In this document: positions 7,890 through 16,547 of the stretch, piece after piece
Numbering within the stretch: position 1 is the stretch's first letter
Layout: the number at the start of each line of letters is the position of its first letter
Assembly: GCF_003628505.1 (NCBI RefSeq)
Contig: NZ_RBZP01000001.1
Coordinates: 248,001-312,000, forward strand
DNA length: 64,000 nucleotides
Direction: 5' to 3'
From: Oceanobacillus halophilus
GTDB lineage: Bacteria > Bacillota > Bacilli > Bacillales > Amphibacillaceae
The notes under the pieces: generated by a model
Databases searched by the model: none
What the model saw: the letters and a program-made list of their open reading frames with translations, nothing else
What the model was told of the DNA's origin: nothing
Position numbers and translations under genes: made by a program

Positions 7890-9965
7890 ATGAAAGATTA
7901 TCTAGTAATCGTAGAATCGCCAGCGAAGGCAAAGACAATTGAACGATATTTAGGAAAAAAATATGAAGTAAAAGCATCAATGGGCCATGTTATCGACTTA
8001 CCAAAAAGTCAAATGGCTGTAAATGTAGAGGAAAACTATAAACCAAAATATATTACTATACGTGGAAAAGGTGATGTGTTAAAGGACCTTCGAAAATCCG
8101 CAAAAAAAGCAAAAAAAGTCTATCTTGCAGCCGACCCGGATAGAGAAGGAGAAGCGATAGCTTGGCACTTAGCTCATGCTTTAAATGTGGATGAGGATTC
8201 ACAGTGCCGTGTCGTCTTTAATGAGATAACAAAAGATGCTATTAAAGAATCATTTAAAAATCCACGTACCATTGATATCAATTTAGTTGATGCGCAACAG
8301 GCAAGACGCGTTTTAGACCGTCTGGTTGGCTATAATATTAGTCCATTACTATGGAAGAAAGTTAAAAGAGGATTAAGTGCTGGACGGGTACAATCTGTGG
8401 CTATGAAAATGATTATCGACCGGGAGAAGGAAATTAATAATTTTGAACCCGAAGAGTATTGGACCATTGAAGCAGAATTTGAAAAAGATAAAACCGTTTT
8501 CGAAGGCTCCTTTTACGGATTGGATGGGAAAAAGCAGAATCTTAAGCAAGAAAGTGAAGTTAAAGAAATTATAAATAAGTTAGACAAGCAATTTTCCACT
8601 GATAAAGTAACGAAACGCGAAAGAAAAAGAAATCCAGCTCAACCATTTATTACTTCTTCGCTACAGCAAGAAGCTGCAAGAAAACTCAATTTTAGAGCAA
8701 GAAAAACGATGATGGTTGCCCAACAATTATATGAAGGTATTGATTTAGGGAGAAAAGCTGGCGGGATAACCGGTTTAATCACCTATATGCGTACCGATTC
8801 TACTAGATTATCGGATACTGCAAAAACGGAAGCACATGATTATATTGTGGAAAATTATGGTGAGGAATATTTAGGTAAGAGCAAACCCCAAAAAAATAAA
8901 GAGGGTGCGCAAGATGCACACGAAGCAATTCGACCAACATCCATCAACAGAGATCCTAAGTCATTAAAAGATAGTTTAACGAGGGACCAGTACCGACTTT
9001 ATAAATTGATTTGGGAGCGTACGCTTTCAAGCCAAATGGCGCCAGCGGTTATGGATACGATGACCGTACACCTAATGAATAACGGCATTGAATTTCGTGC
9101 TACGGGTTCAAAAATAAAGTTTAAAGGTTTTATGAAAGTGTATATCGAAGGAACAGATGACAATAAAAAAGTCGAGGATAAAATGCTTCCTAATTTAACG
9201 GAAGGGATGATAGTTGATTCCAAGGAAATTATACCGAATCAGCATTTCACTCAGCCCCCTCCAAGATATACAGAAGCTAGATTAGTACGAACGATGGAAG
9301 AATTAGGAATAGGCAGACCTTCAACATATGCACCTACTTTAGATACTATACAAAGACGTGGATATGTTACGTTAGACAATAAACGATTCATACCTACTGA
9401 GCTGGGTACAATTGTTACAGAATTGGTACAAGAATTCTTTCCTGAGATAATTGATGTGGAATTTACAGCCAAAATGGAGGATGACTTAGATTCGATTGAA
9501 GAAGGTAAACGAAATTGGGTTACCATAATCGATGACTTTTACCAAGATTTCCATAAGAGACTAGAAATAGCAGAAAAGGAAATGGAAAAGATTGAGATTA
9601 AAGATGAACCTGCTGGAATTGACTGTGAAGAATGTGGTCATGAAATGGTTTATAAAATGGGAAGATATGGGAAGTTCTTAGCTTGTTCCAATTTTCCAGA
9701 CTGTAGGAATACAAAGCCAATCCTTAAAGAGATTGGGGTAAAATGTCCGAAATGTAAAGAGGGAAATGTTGTAGAACGAAAGTCCAAAAAAAGAAGAACT
9801 TTTTATGGTTGTGACCAATTTCCTGATTGTGACTTTGTCTCCTGGGATAAACCAATTGCAAGACCATGTCCAAAGTGTGACTCACTACTTGTAGAGAAGA
9901 AAAGCAAGAAAGGCACACAGGTTCAATGTACGGATTGTGACTATAAAGAAGAAGTTCAAAGCTAA
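7890..9965 (+). CDS. topA: DNA topoisomerase I
   Basis: This type IA topoisomerase relaxes negative supercoils. The 691-aa length equals that of B. subtilis TopA. The TOPRIM domain is at residues 1-115 ([15 protein letters not shown] and [14 protein letters not shown] with the metal-binding acidic residues). The catalytic tyrosine is Tyr299 in [11 protein letters not shown]. Three C-terminal four-cysteine zinc ribbons follow (CEECGH...CSNFPDC, CPKCKEG...CDQFPDC, CPKCDS...CTDC, about 580-688). The ATG follows TTAGGAGG. In Bacillus, trmFO comes next, but it is absent here. Confidence 0.97.
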   Translation: MKDYLVIVESPAKAKTIERYLGKKYEVKASMGHVIDLPKSQMAVNVEENYKPKYITIRGKGDVLKDLRKSAKKAKKVYLAADPDREGEAIAWHLAHALNVDEDSQCRVVFNEITKDAIKESFKNPRTIDINLVDAQQARRVLDRLVGYNISPLLWKKVKRGLSAGRVQSVAMKMIIDREKEINNFEPEEYWTIEAEFEKDKTVFEGSFYGLDGKKQNLKQESEVKEIINKLDKQFSTDKVTKRERKRNPAQPFITSSLQQEAARKLNFRARKTMMVAQQLYEGIDLGRKAGGITGLITYMRTDSTRLSDTAKTEAHDYIVENYGEEYLGKSKPQKNKEGAQDAHEAIRPTSINRDPKSLKDSLTRDQYRLYKLIWERTLSSQMAPAVMDTMTVHLMNNGIEFRATGSKIKFKGFMKVYIEGTDDNKKVEDKMLPNLTEGMIVDSKEIIPNQHFTQPPPRYTEARLVRTMEELGIGRPSTYAPTLDTIQRRGYVTLDNKRFIPTELGTIVTELVQEFFPEIIDVEFTAKMEDDLDSIEEGKRNWVTIIDDFYQDFHKRLEIAEKEMEKIEIKDEPAGIDCEECGHEMVYKMGRYGKFLACSNFPDCRNTKPILKEIGVKCPKCKEGNVVERKSKKRRTFYGCDQFPDCDFVSWDKPIARPCPKCDSLLVEKKSKKGTQVQCTDCDYKEEVQS

Positions 9966-9970
9966 TCCTA

Positions 9971-9999
9971 AGCTGCTTGTCTGTTGATAAGCAGCTATT
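9971..9999 (+). terminator. Terminator-like hairpin after topA
   Basis: AGCTGCTT (9971-9978) pairs perfectly with AAGCAGCT (9989-9996). The downstream T-run is poor, so efficiency is uncertain. Confidence 0.5.
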
Positions 10000-10216
10000 A
10001 AAATGCAAACAGTTGAATTAATAAGTTAAAAATTTTTAGAAAAGATGAATATCTCCAATTAATTATGGCAATAAATTATTAACAGAAGAAGGCATTGGTC
10101 ATGTAAAATTGGTGAATTTAATACTTAATTCTAACTGCCTCGTACCGCACTGCAACAGTTTTATTCACAAAATATTCACGAAGTATTTTTTCTGAAATAA
10201 ATTGAATAATAATTCA

Positions 10217-10245
10217 TTGACTTCATAATTTAAAATCGATATAAT
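10217..10245 (+). promoter_or_regulatory. Candidate SigA promoter P1 of xerC-hslVU-codY
   Basis: TTGACT and a perfect TATAAT are separated by 17 bases (10223-10239). This is the strongest of the three candidates upstream of xerC. Confidence 0.65.
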
Positions 10246-10294
10246 TACGCATTGTTAGGTAAATAATTGTTTAATACATAAATTAACAAATTGC

Positions 10295-10322
10295 ATGACA
10301 AGTCAAATAATTATGATATAAT
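10295..10322 (+). promoter_or_regulatory. Candidate SigA promoter P2 of xerC operon
   Basis: ATGACA and TATAAT are separated by 16 bases (10301-10316). Confidence 0.5.
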
Positions 10323-10372
10323 TTATGTGAGTAGATACGATTCAGAATTTTGTTGCAATTGCGTTAAATATA

Positions 10373-10401
10373 TTGCAAACAAGAATTTTGTGTGTTATGA
10401 T
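10373..10401 (+). promoter_or_regulatory. Candidate SigA promoter P3 of xerC operon
   Basis: TTGCAA and TATGAT are separated by 17 bases, ending 29 bases before the xerC start. Confidence 0.5.
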
Positions 10402-10430
10402 TTATTCGCTGATTGATAGGGGATGTTTTA

Positions 10431-11339
10431 ATGCGTCATTTCGCTGAATATTCTAAGTTGTTCATGGAATATTTGCAAATAGAAAAGAATGTTTCCCCGT
10501 ACACTATTCAATTTTATCAAAAAGATCTTGAAATTTTTTTTGCCTTTTTAAAGCAGGAATTGGTTCAGGATTTAAATGATGTGGATTCGAGAGTTGTACG
10601 TGTGTTCCTTACCAATCTGTATGATGAACAACTCAGCAGAAGGTCTGTCTCACGAAAGATATCATCGCTACGTAGTTTTTATAAGTTTATGGAAAGAGAA
10701 GGGATTACAGAAGGTAACCCGTTTGTTCAACTAACATTGCCAAAAACAAATAAACCGGTCCCTACTTTTTTATATAAAGAAGAGTTAGAGAAGCTATTTG
10801 ACGTAAGTGATACGACCAAACCATTAGGGCAAAGAAATCAGGCACTAATCGAAACACTATATGGAACTGGCATTCGAGTGAGTGAATGTAGAGGCCTTCG
10901 CTTAGGAGATATCGATTTTTCCATCGGTACGATGTTCATTAGAGGGAAGGGTCGGAAAGAACGGTATGTTCCTTTTGGCAGATTTGCCGAAATTGCTTTA
11001 GAGACTTACATAAATGAAGGAAGAGCAGAACTTTTAGACAAAGTGAATGATAAGACAGATGCTGTTTTTTTAAATGCAAGAGGTAAACCGCTGACTGAAA
11101 GAGGAATAAGCACGATATTAAACAAAATGGTAGAGGACGCTGCTATAACTGTACATGTTCATCCACATAAATTGCGTCACACATTTGCAACTCATATGTT
11201 GAATGAAGGTGCAGATTTAAGAATTGTCCAAGAATTGCTCGGCCATGAGAATTTGTCTTCCACGCAGATTTATACACATGTAACGAAAGATTATTTACGT
11301 GACGTATATTTAAAAAGTCATCCGCGTGCGAAGGATTAA
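10431..11339 (+). CDS. xerC: Tyrosine recombinase XerC (CodV)
   Basis: XerC acts with XerD at dif to resolve chromosome dimers. The protein is 302 aa from ATG 10431, which has AGGGGA about 7 bases upstream; a TTG at 10413 in frame has no ribosome site. The N-terminal SAM-like core-binding domain covers about residues 1-90 (MEYLQIEKNVSPYTIQFYQ). The catalytic domain shows the R-H-R-H-Y set: GTGIRVSE, HPHKLRHTFATHML, LLGHENLSSTQIYTHV. In B. subtilis this gene is codV, first of codVWXY, the same order as here. Confidence 0.95.
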   Translation: MRHFAEYSKLFMEYLQIEKNVSPYTIQFYQKDLEIFFAFLKQELVQDLNDVDSRVVRVFLTNLYDEQLSRRSVSRKISSLRSFYKFMEREGITEGNPFVQLTLPKTNKPVPTFLYKEELEKLFDVSDTTKPLGQRNQALIETLYGTGIRVSECRGLRLGDIDFSIGTMFIRGKGRKERYVPFGRFAEIALETYINEGRAELLDKVNDKTDAVFLNARGKPLTERGISTILNKMVEDAAITVHVHPHKLRHTFATHMLNEGADLRIVQELLGHENLSSTQIYTHVTKDYLRDVYLKSHPRAKD

Positions 11340-11362
11340 ATTAATGTATTGGGGTGAGACGT

Positions 11363-11908
11363 ATGACAAATGAAATGCATGCAACAACGATATTTGCAGT
11401 TCAGCATAATGGCGGAAGTGCGATGAGTGGCGATGGACAAGTGACACTAGGGAACGCTGTAGTCATGAAACATAAAGCCAAGAAAGTCAGGCGGTTGTTT
11501 AATGGGCAGGTATTAGCTGGGTTTGCTGGGTCAGTTGCAGATGCTTTCACTCTTTTTGAAAAGTTTGAAGGGAAATTACAATCGTTTAATGGTAACTTGA
11601 CACGTGCTTCTGTTGAATTAGCGAAAGAATGGAGAAGCGATAAAGTATTGCGAAAACTAGAAGCAATGCTTATCGTAATGAATAAAGAGCAAATGTACCT
11701 AGTATCTGGTACAGGAGAAGTTATTGAACCTGACGATGGAATCCTTGCGATAGGGTCAGGTGGTAATTATGCTCTTAGTGCGGGAAGAGCTTTAGTTAGA
11801 CACTCAGGAGAGTTATCTGCTAAAGAAATTGCACAGGCAGCATTAGAAATTGCTGGTGAAATTTGTGTTTACACGAATGATCAAATTACTTTAGAGGTAC
11901 TTGAATAA
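11363..11908 (+). CDS. hslV: ATP-dependent protease subunit HslV (ClpQ/CodW)
   Basis: HslV is the proteasome-like peptidase of the HslUV (ClpYQ) protease. The protein is 181 aa from ATG 11363, preceded by GGGGTGAG. Its body is typical ([51 protein letters not shown]). In B. subtilis CodW a short extension precedes the TTIFAV start and an N-terminal serine is the nucleophile. Here the extension is MTNEMHATT, so after Met removal Thr2 would be N-terminal; an internal Met5 is an alternative start. See findings. Confidence 0.94.
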   Translation: MTNEMHATTIFAVQHNGGSAMSGDGQVTLGNAVVMKHKAKKVRRLFNGQVLAGFAGSVADAFTLFEKFEGKLQSFNGNLTRASVELAKEWRSDKVLRKLEAMLIVMNKEQMYLVSGTGEVIEPDDGILAIGSGGNYALSAGRALVRHSGELSAKEIAQAALEIAGEICVYTNDQITLEVLE

Positions 11909-11927
11909 AAGGAGGTCTTTCTAAAGC

Positions 11928-13319
11928 ATGAGTATAAGTTATACTCCGAGACAAATAGTGGACCAATTAGATAAATATATTGTGGGACAGAAAAAAGCGA
12001 AGAAATCTGTAGCTGTAGCGTTAAGGAACAGGTATCGAAGAATGCAGCTTGAGGATTCTATGAAAGATGAGATAATACCCAAAAATATATTAATGATGGG
12101 TCCAACAGGCGTAGGAAAAACAGAAATTGCCAGAAGGTTAGCAAAAATGGTTGGTGCTCCATTTGTTAAGGTAGAGGCAACAAAGTTTACAGAGGTAGGC
12201 TATGTCGGACGCGATGTGGAGTCAATGATTCGTGACTTAGTAGAAATGGCCGTAAGAATGGTGAAGGAAGAAAAAATGAACGAAGTAAAAGATCAGGCTG
12301 AGAAAGAAGCAAATCGAAAGCTTGTTAAATTACTGCTTCCTCAAACCAAAAAACAAACAAGTGTGAAAAATCCTTTTGAAATGTTGTTTGCTAACCAAAC
12401 AACAGAAGAGGATGACAATTCCGTTGAAAAAGATGAAGAAACAAAAAATAAAAGAAGGCAATTAGAACAGAAGCTTGCTCTAGGTGAACTGGAAGATCAT
12501 ATGGTAACAGTTGAAATTGATGAAGTCCCACCATCTATGTTTGATATGCTTCAAGGTTCGGGTATGGAACATATGGGGATGAATATGCAAGATGTATTCG
12601 GTCAGTTTATGCCTACAAAGAAAAAGAAAAGAAAGTTACCAGTGTCGGAGGCTAGAAAAATACTAACAGCACAAGAAGCTCAAAAGCTAGTCGAAATGGA
12701 AGAAGTAGCCCAAGAAGCAATAGAACTTGCGGAACAATCAGGAATTGTTTTTATTGATGAAATCGATAAGGTAGTGGGAAAAGACAACAATTCTGCAAAT
12801 GTTTCGAGAGAAGGTGTTCAGCGCGATATATTACCGATTGTGGAAGGTTCAACTATTATGACTAAACATGGTGCAGTTAAGACCGATCACATGCTCTTTG
12901 TAGCCGCTGGTGCATTCCATATGGCAAAACCATCGGATTTAATTCCGGAATTACAAGGTAGATTTCCAATTCGAGTAGAGTTAGAGAAATTATCTGTGGA
13001 TGATTTTAAACGAATTTTAATGGAGCCTTCAAATGCTTTGTTGAAACAATATCAGGCTTTATTGAAAACGGAAGGTATAAATGTTGTATTTACTGACGAT
13101 GCTATAGTTAGACTGGCAGAAATTGCATATCAAGTAAATCAGGAAACGGACAATATTGGGGCGAGAAGACTTCACACTATTCTAGAGAAACTATTAGAGG
13201 ATTTATCGTTTGAAGCACCAGACGTAACAATGGAAGAGATAAAAATTACTCCAAGTTATGTCGATGATAAACTTAAATCTATTGCTCAAAATCGAGATTT
13301 AAGTCAATTTATACTATAA
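11928..13319 (+). CDS. hslU: HslU ATPase subunit (ClpY/CodX)
   Basis: HslU is the AAA+ unfoldase that feeds substrates to HslV. The 463-aa protein has Walker A GPTGVGKT (residues about 57-64), the GYVGRDVES pore loop, the long charged intermediate I-domain (about 110-245, with a KKKKRK stretch), and Walker B VFIDEIDK. Sensor and C-terminal regions are intact ([36 protein letters not shown]). AAAGGAGG precedes the start. It is cotranscribed with hslV and codY. Confidence 0.96.
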   Translation: MSISYTPRQIVDQLDKYIVGQKKAKKSVAVALRNRYRRMQLEDSMKDEIIPKNILMMGPTGVGKTEIARRLAKMVGAPFVKVEATKFTEVGYVGRDVESMIRDLVEMAVRMVKEEKMNEVKDQAEKEANRKLVKLLLPQTKKQTSVKNPFEMLFANQTTEEDDNSVEKDEETKNKRRQLEQKLALGELEDHMVTVEIDEVPPSMFDMLQGSGMEHMGMNMQDVFGQFMPTKKKKRKLPVSEARKILTAQEAQKLVEMEEVAQEAIELAEQSGIVFIDEIDKVVGKDNNSANVSREGVQRDILPIVEGSTIMTKHGAVKTDHMLFVAAGAFHMAKPSDLIPELQGRFPIRVELEKLSVDDFKRILMEPSNALLKQYQALLKTEGINVVFTDDAIVRLAEIAYQVNQETDNIGARRLHTILEKLLEDLSFEAPDVTMEEIKITPSYVDDKLKSIAQNRDLSQFIL

Positions 13320-13344
13320 TGTTAAAAGAAACAGGAGGATCATC

Positions 13345-14124
13345 ATGAAACTATTAGATCGAGCTAGAAAAATTAATGCAATGTTACAAAAGGCGACAGG
13401 TAAGTCAGTAAACTTTAATGATATGTCGGCATCCCTAAGAGATGTTATCGGCGGTAATGTTTACATTTTAAGTAGAAGAGGAAAATTATTGGGATTTGCA
13501 ATTAACCAGGAAATAGAAAATGAACGTATGAAGAACATGCTGGAGGAAAGACAATTTCCTGAAGAATATACACAAGGATTATTTAACTTCCATGAAACAA
13601 CAGCAAATATAGATGTTGATGATCAATATTCTGTATTTCCTGTTGAAAACAAAGATTTATTTAAGAGTGGCTTAACAACGATTGTTCCTATCATTGGTGG
13701 TGGAGATCGTTTAGGAACATTAATTCTAGGAAGAGTTAATGAAAGCTTTAGCGATGATGATCTACTATTAGCGGAATATGGAGCAACTGTTGTAGGAATG
13801 GAAATTCTTCATGAGAAAACAGAAGAGATTGAAATGGAAGCAAGAAGCAAGGCTGTTGTACAAATGGCAATTAGTTCATTATCCTACAGCGAGTTAGAAG
13901 CTATTGATCATATCTTCGAAGAGTTGAATGGACACGAAGGATTGCTAGTTGCAAGTAAAATTGCTGATAGAGTAGGAATTACACGTTCTGTTATTGTAAA
14001 TGCACTAAGAAAACTTGAAAGTGCTGGCGTAATTGAGTCACGTTCATTAGGAATGAAAGGTACTTACATTAAAGTATTAAATGATAAATTCCTAGTAGAA
14101 TTAGACAAATTACGTTCAAGATAA
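13345..14124 (+). CDS. codY: GTP-sensing global repressor CodY
   Basis: CodY binds GTP and branched-chain amino acids and represses amino-acid, peptide and stationary-phase genes. The 259-aa protein has the N-terminal GAF ligand domain (about 1-155) and the C-terminal winged helix-turn-helix ([20 protein letters not shown], about 203-222, then [20 protein letters not shown]). The length matches B. subtilis. The ATG follows AGGAGG. Two strong terminators separate codY from the fla/che operon, so the two are not expected to share a transcript. Confidence 0.97.
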   Translation: MKLLDRARKINAMLQKATGKSVNFNDMSASLRDVIGGNVYILSRRGKLLGFAINQEIENERMKNMLEERQFPEEYTQGLFNFHETTANIDVDDQYSVFPVENKDLFKSGLTTIVPIIGGGDRLGTLILGRVNESFSDDDLLLAEYGATVVGMEILHEKTEEIEMEARSKAVVQMAISSLSYSELEAIDHIFEELNGHEGLLVASKIADRVGITRSVIVNALRKLESAGVIESRSLGMKGTYIKVLNDKFLVELDKLRSR

Positions 14125-14156
14125 AAAAAACTAGGGAAAATCCCCTAGTTTTTTTA
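14123..14156 (+). terminator. Terminator of the codY operon
   Basis: An A-run plus ACTAGGG pairs with CCCTAGT plus seven T around a short loop. It begins at the codY stop codon and is a textbook factor-independent terminator, possibly active in both directions. Confidence 0.9.
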
Positions 14157-14200
14157 CTTGTTATCAGGGTCAGGCTCATATTTCTTATAACGATTAGTTC

Positions 14201-14242
14201 AAAATAAGCTATCACCACATAACTGGTGATAGCTTATTTTTT
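14201..14242. terminator. Second, bidirectional-type terminator hairpin
   Basis: AAAATAAGCTATCACC (14201-14216) and GGTGATAGCTTATTTT (14225-14240) form a perfect 16-bp stem with an 8-base loop, A-rich on the left and T-rich on the right. With the terminator 45 bp upstream it insulates codY from downstream DNA. Confidence 0.85.
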
Positions 14243-14267
14243 AAAGTTCCCGTGACTTTTATCGTAA

Positions 14268-14902
14268 TTGATAGGAATTCTTGATCTATTTAATTAAGAA
14301 TAAATAACTAATGAAGCGATTCGTTAACACCGCTACGGAAATACACTCCGCTTTCCGCGGGGAGCTGGTGAGCCTCCTTCGTGCTGAAGCACTACGTAGT
14401 CTCACCGATGCTCTTCTTCCCGCAGGAGTCTCCGTGTATTTCCTCCGCTATACGTCTGCTCTATTTGTATAAAAAAGAAATATGCTGTTTAAAGGATTTT
14501 AACGGTTTTCAAACGTAAATTCTAAAGCTAAAGCCCAAAGTAATCTTGAGCGCCTATTTTAGCGGAGGAAGAATACGGAGACTCCTCGAAAATGAAAGAG
14601 CACATTTTCTTCGTGCGATGCTTCGCTGACGTAGCCTTCCTTGTCCTGCGGGGATAGCGCGTGTCCAGACCTGAGCAGCGAGGGAACTACTTGAATAAGC
14701 TACTTTGGCCCTTGCGCCGAGGAAGCCTACTTCGGAGCGATACTAGTAGACGCAGGCGCAGGTATGTTTTTTCGCGAGGAGGCTGAGGCCGTGCACGCGA
14801 ACCGCAAGTATTCTGCCGGAGCGAATGATCGCACAAATCAAACATAAATGTGAGCGAGAGCTACACTATTCTGAATTACAGATATCAACAGTCTATATAA
14901 AA
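14268..14902. repeat. Palindromic intergenic repeat, copy 2 (full length)
   Basis: This 635-bp element starts with TTGATAGGAATTCTTGATC and ends with the TCTATATAAA also seen in copy 1. Its two halves are imperfect inverted repeats: CGGAAATACACTCCGCTTTC on the left matches the complement of a GGCTGAGGCC...CTGCCGGAGCGAATGA block on the right, and AGGAGTCTCCGTGTATTTCC matches the complement of a segment near 14555-14590. It contains no transposase and no convincing ORF. Its GC content is visibly higher than the flanking DNA. Confidence 0.85.
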
Positions 14903-15287
14903 TACAACACATATAGGGTTAGCAGTTTTCAAGTCATCCCTTTCTTATTAGCTCCTTGTTTATATAATCAAGTCACACTTGAAATATCCCGATTAGTGTT
15001 CACGCCCTCTTGGATATAGGTAAATATAACCGATTCTTCCAGACAAAATTACAGATAATTCGACAAAAGAATAACACAAACGCTTACAAATAGGTTAAAA
15101 TATAAGTTATAGTGTATTCTTGGATTAGTTTTAGTCATTAAGTCCTAGTTTGTATTAACTAATTTTATGCATTGAACGAAGAAATTGTCGTAAAGTGATA
15201 GACTTTGTCGAACGATTAAATTACAATATTCGTAGGCTTGTTAATTTATGTGACGGTATTAGAATGATTTTTTTAATAGGAGGATAA
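14903..15287. other. Leader region of the fla/che operon
   Basis: This AT-rich region between the repeat and flgB carries the candidate promoter cluster at 15191-15227. I see no gene in it; a 64-codon ORF at 14825-15019 runs out of the repeat end and has no ribosome site. Confidence 0.5.
15191..15227 (+). promoter_or_regulatory. Candidate overlapping SigD and SigA promoters of fla/che
   Basis: TAAA (15191-15194), 16 bases, then AACGATTA fits the SigD pattern TAAA-N15-GCCGATAT in part. On the same DNA TAGACT (15199-15204), 17 bases, then TACAAT (15222-15227) fits a SigA promoter. In B. subtilis the fla/che operon is read from both kinds of promoter. The SigD -10 match is only 5 of 8. Confidence 0.4.
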
Positions 15288-15686
15288 ATGTTGGTTTTAT
15301 TTGGAGGAACTATTCATACATTACAAAATTCACTAGACTATGCTGCGACTAAAAATCGTGTTATCTCAGATAATGTAGCGAATGTAGATACACCAAATTA
15401 TAAAGCTAAAGGTGTTTCCTTTAAGAATGTTTTGAGTAATGCCATGGATTCTACTGTACAGGCTCAAAAGACACACAGTAAACATATCTCTTTTAATGAA
15501 ACAGATAGTTCTGTTCTTCGTGTTACAAGTAATCAACAGACTGCCTACAATCACAACGGGAATAATGTAGATATTGATAAGGAGATGGCTGACTTGGCTA
15601 AGAATCAAATCTATTACAATAGCTTAGTCGAACGAATGAATGGTAAGTTTGGTAGTCTTCAAACGGTAATAAGAGGAGGGAATTAG
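15288..15686 (+). CDS. flgB: Flagellar basal-body rod protein FlgB
   Basis: FlgB forms part of the proximal rod. The 132-aa protein starts after TAGGAGGATAA and shows the rod signature VISDNVANVDTPNYKAKGVSF at residues about 25-45, and the family C-terminal helix (EMADLAKNQIYYNSLVERMN). It is the first gene of the 28-kb fla/che operon, the same as in B. subtilis. Confidence 0.96.
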   Translation: MLVLFGGTIHTLQNSLDYAATKNRVISDNVANVDTPNYKAKGVSFKNVLSNAMDSTVQAQKTHSKHISFNETDSSVLRVTSNQQTAYNHNGNNVDIDKEMADLAKNQIYYNSLVERMNGKFGSLQTVIRGGN

Positions 15687-15688
15687 TA

Positions 15689-16141
15689 ATGTCTATTTTT
15701 GATTCTATTAATACAAGTGCTAGTGCTTTAACAGTTCAAAGACTCAGAATGGATGTAGTTTCTTCAAATATTGCGAATGCGGAGACGACTCGTGCAACTA
15801 TTAATGAGAATGGAGAATATGAGCCATATAGAAGAAAAATGGTCGTATTGGAATCTGAAAACAACGGTTTTCAAAGGTTTTTAAAACAGGCATCTGGAGA
15901 GGATAAATCTGGATCAGGTGTTAAAGCATCGGCAATTATGGAAGATGACGAGCCTTTTAAAGTGGTTTACAACCCAAACCATCCAGATTCAGATGAAAAT
16001 GGTTATGTTCAAATGCCGAATGTCGATCCTCTACAGGAAATGGTTGATATGATGAGTTCAACTAGGTCCTATGAGGCAAACGTAACATCGTTAAATGCTA
16101 GTAAGAGTCTCTTAATGAAGGCTTTAGAAATAGGAAAATAA
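15689..16141 (+). CDS. flgC: Flagellar basal-body rod protein FlgC
   Basis: FlgC is a rod protein that stacks with FlgB. The 150-aa protein has the N-terminal helix (INTSASALTVQRLRMDVVSSNIANAETTR) and C-terminal helix (DMMSSTRSYEANVTSLNASKSLLMKALEIGK) that build the rod coiled coil. It starts 2 bases after flgB, so it is translationally coupled to it. Confidence 0.96.
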   Translation: MSIFDSINTSASALTVQRLRMDVVSSNIANAETTRATINENGEYEPYRRKMVVLESENNGFQRFLKQASGEDKSGSGVKASAIMEDDEPFKVVYNPNHPDSDENGYVQMPNVDPLQEMVDMMSSTRSYEANVTSLNASKSLLMKALEIGK

Positions 16142-16161
16142 CGTAATAAGGAGTTTTTAGT

Positions 16162-16464
16162 ATGAATCCTATTGTGAATGCTGCACAAGGAACTAATTTA
16201 CATACAACAGAATCATATCTAAAAGGTTCATCAGATAAGGTTCAATCAAATTTTACCGACACATTAAAAGGTGCAATGGAAAATTTAAATGACATCCAGC
16301 TAGAATCTGATAGAAAAACGGAAGCACTTGCTAAAGGTGATGTTGATAACTTGCATGATGTAATGATTACTGCTCAAAAAGCAAGTATTACGTTAGAAAC
16401 TACCGTACAAGTTCAAAAAAAAGTAATTGATGCTTATAACGAGATAATGAGAATGCAGGTGTAA
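16162..16464 (+). CDS. fliE: Flagellar hook-basal body protein FliE
   Basis: FliE connects the MS ring to the rod. The 100-aa protein has the family C-terminal block DLHDVMITAQKASITLETTV and ends with a helix EIMRMQV. An AAGGAG site precedes the ATG. It is placed between flgC and fliF as in B. subtilis. Confidence 0.95.
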   Translation: MNPIVNAAQGTNLHTTESYLKGSSDKVQSNFTDTLKGAMENLNDIQLESDRKTEALAKGDVDNLHDVMITAQKASITLETTVQVQKKVIDAYNEIMRMQV

Positions 16465-16547
16465 TATTATTTGTGGCAAGGAAGAATTTTATCGCTTTAA
16501 TAAAATAGTAATAACAATTTTTATAGCACATTGTGGTGGGGGACTTT

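Larger units (their letters stand above)
10009..10430. other. Intergenic region topA-xerC, AT-rich, no gene
   Basis: About 420 bp of very AT-rich DNA carries three candidate promoters in tandem (see separate entries) but no ORF. In B. subtilis the tRNA methyltransferase gene trmFO occupies this interval. No remnant of trmFO coding sequence is recognisable. Confidence 0.6.

Noticed and set aside
10330-10350. Possible CodY box (an inverted TTCAGAATTTT-like sequence) upstream of xerC
   Set aside because: Only about 10 of 15 positions fit the consensus, and such partial matches are expected by chance in DNA this AT-rich.
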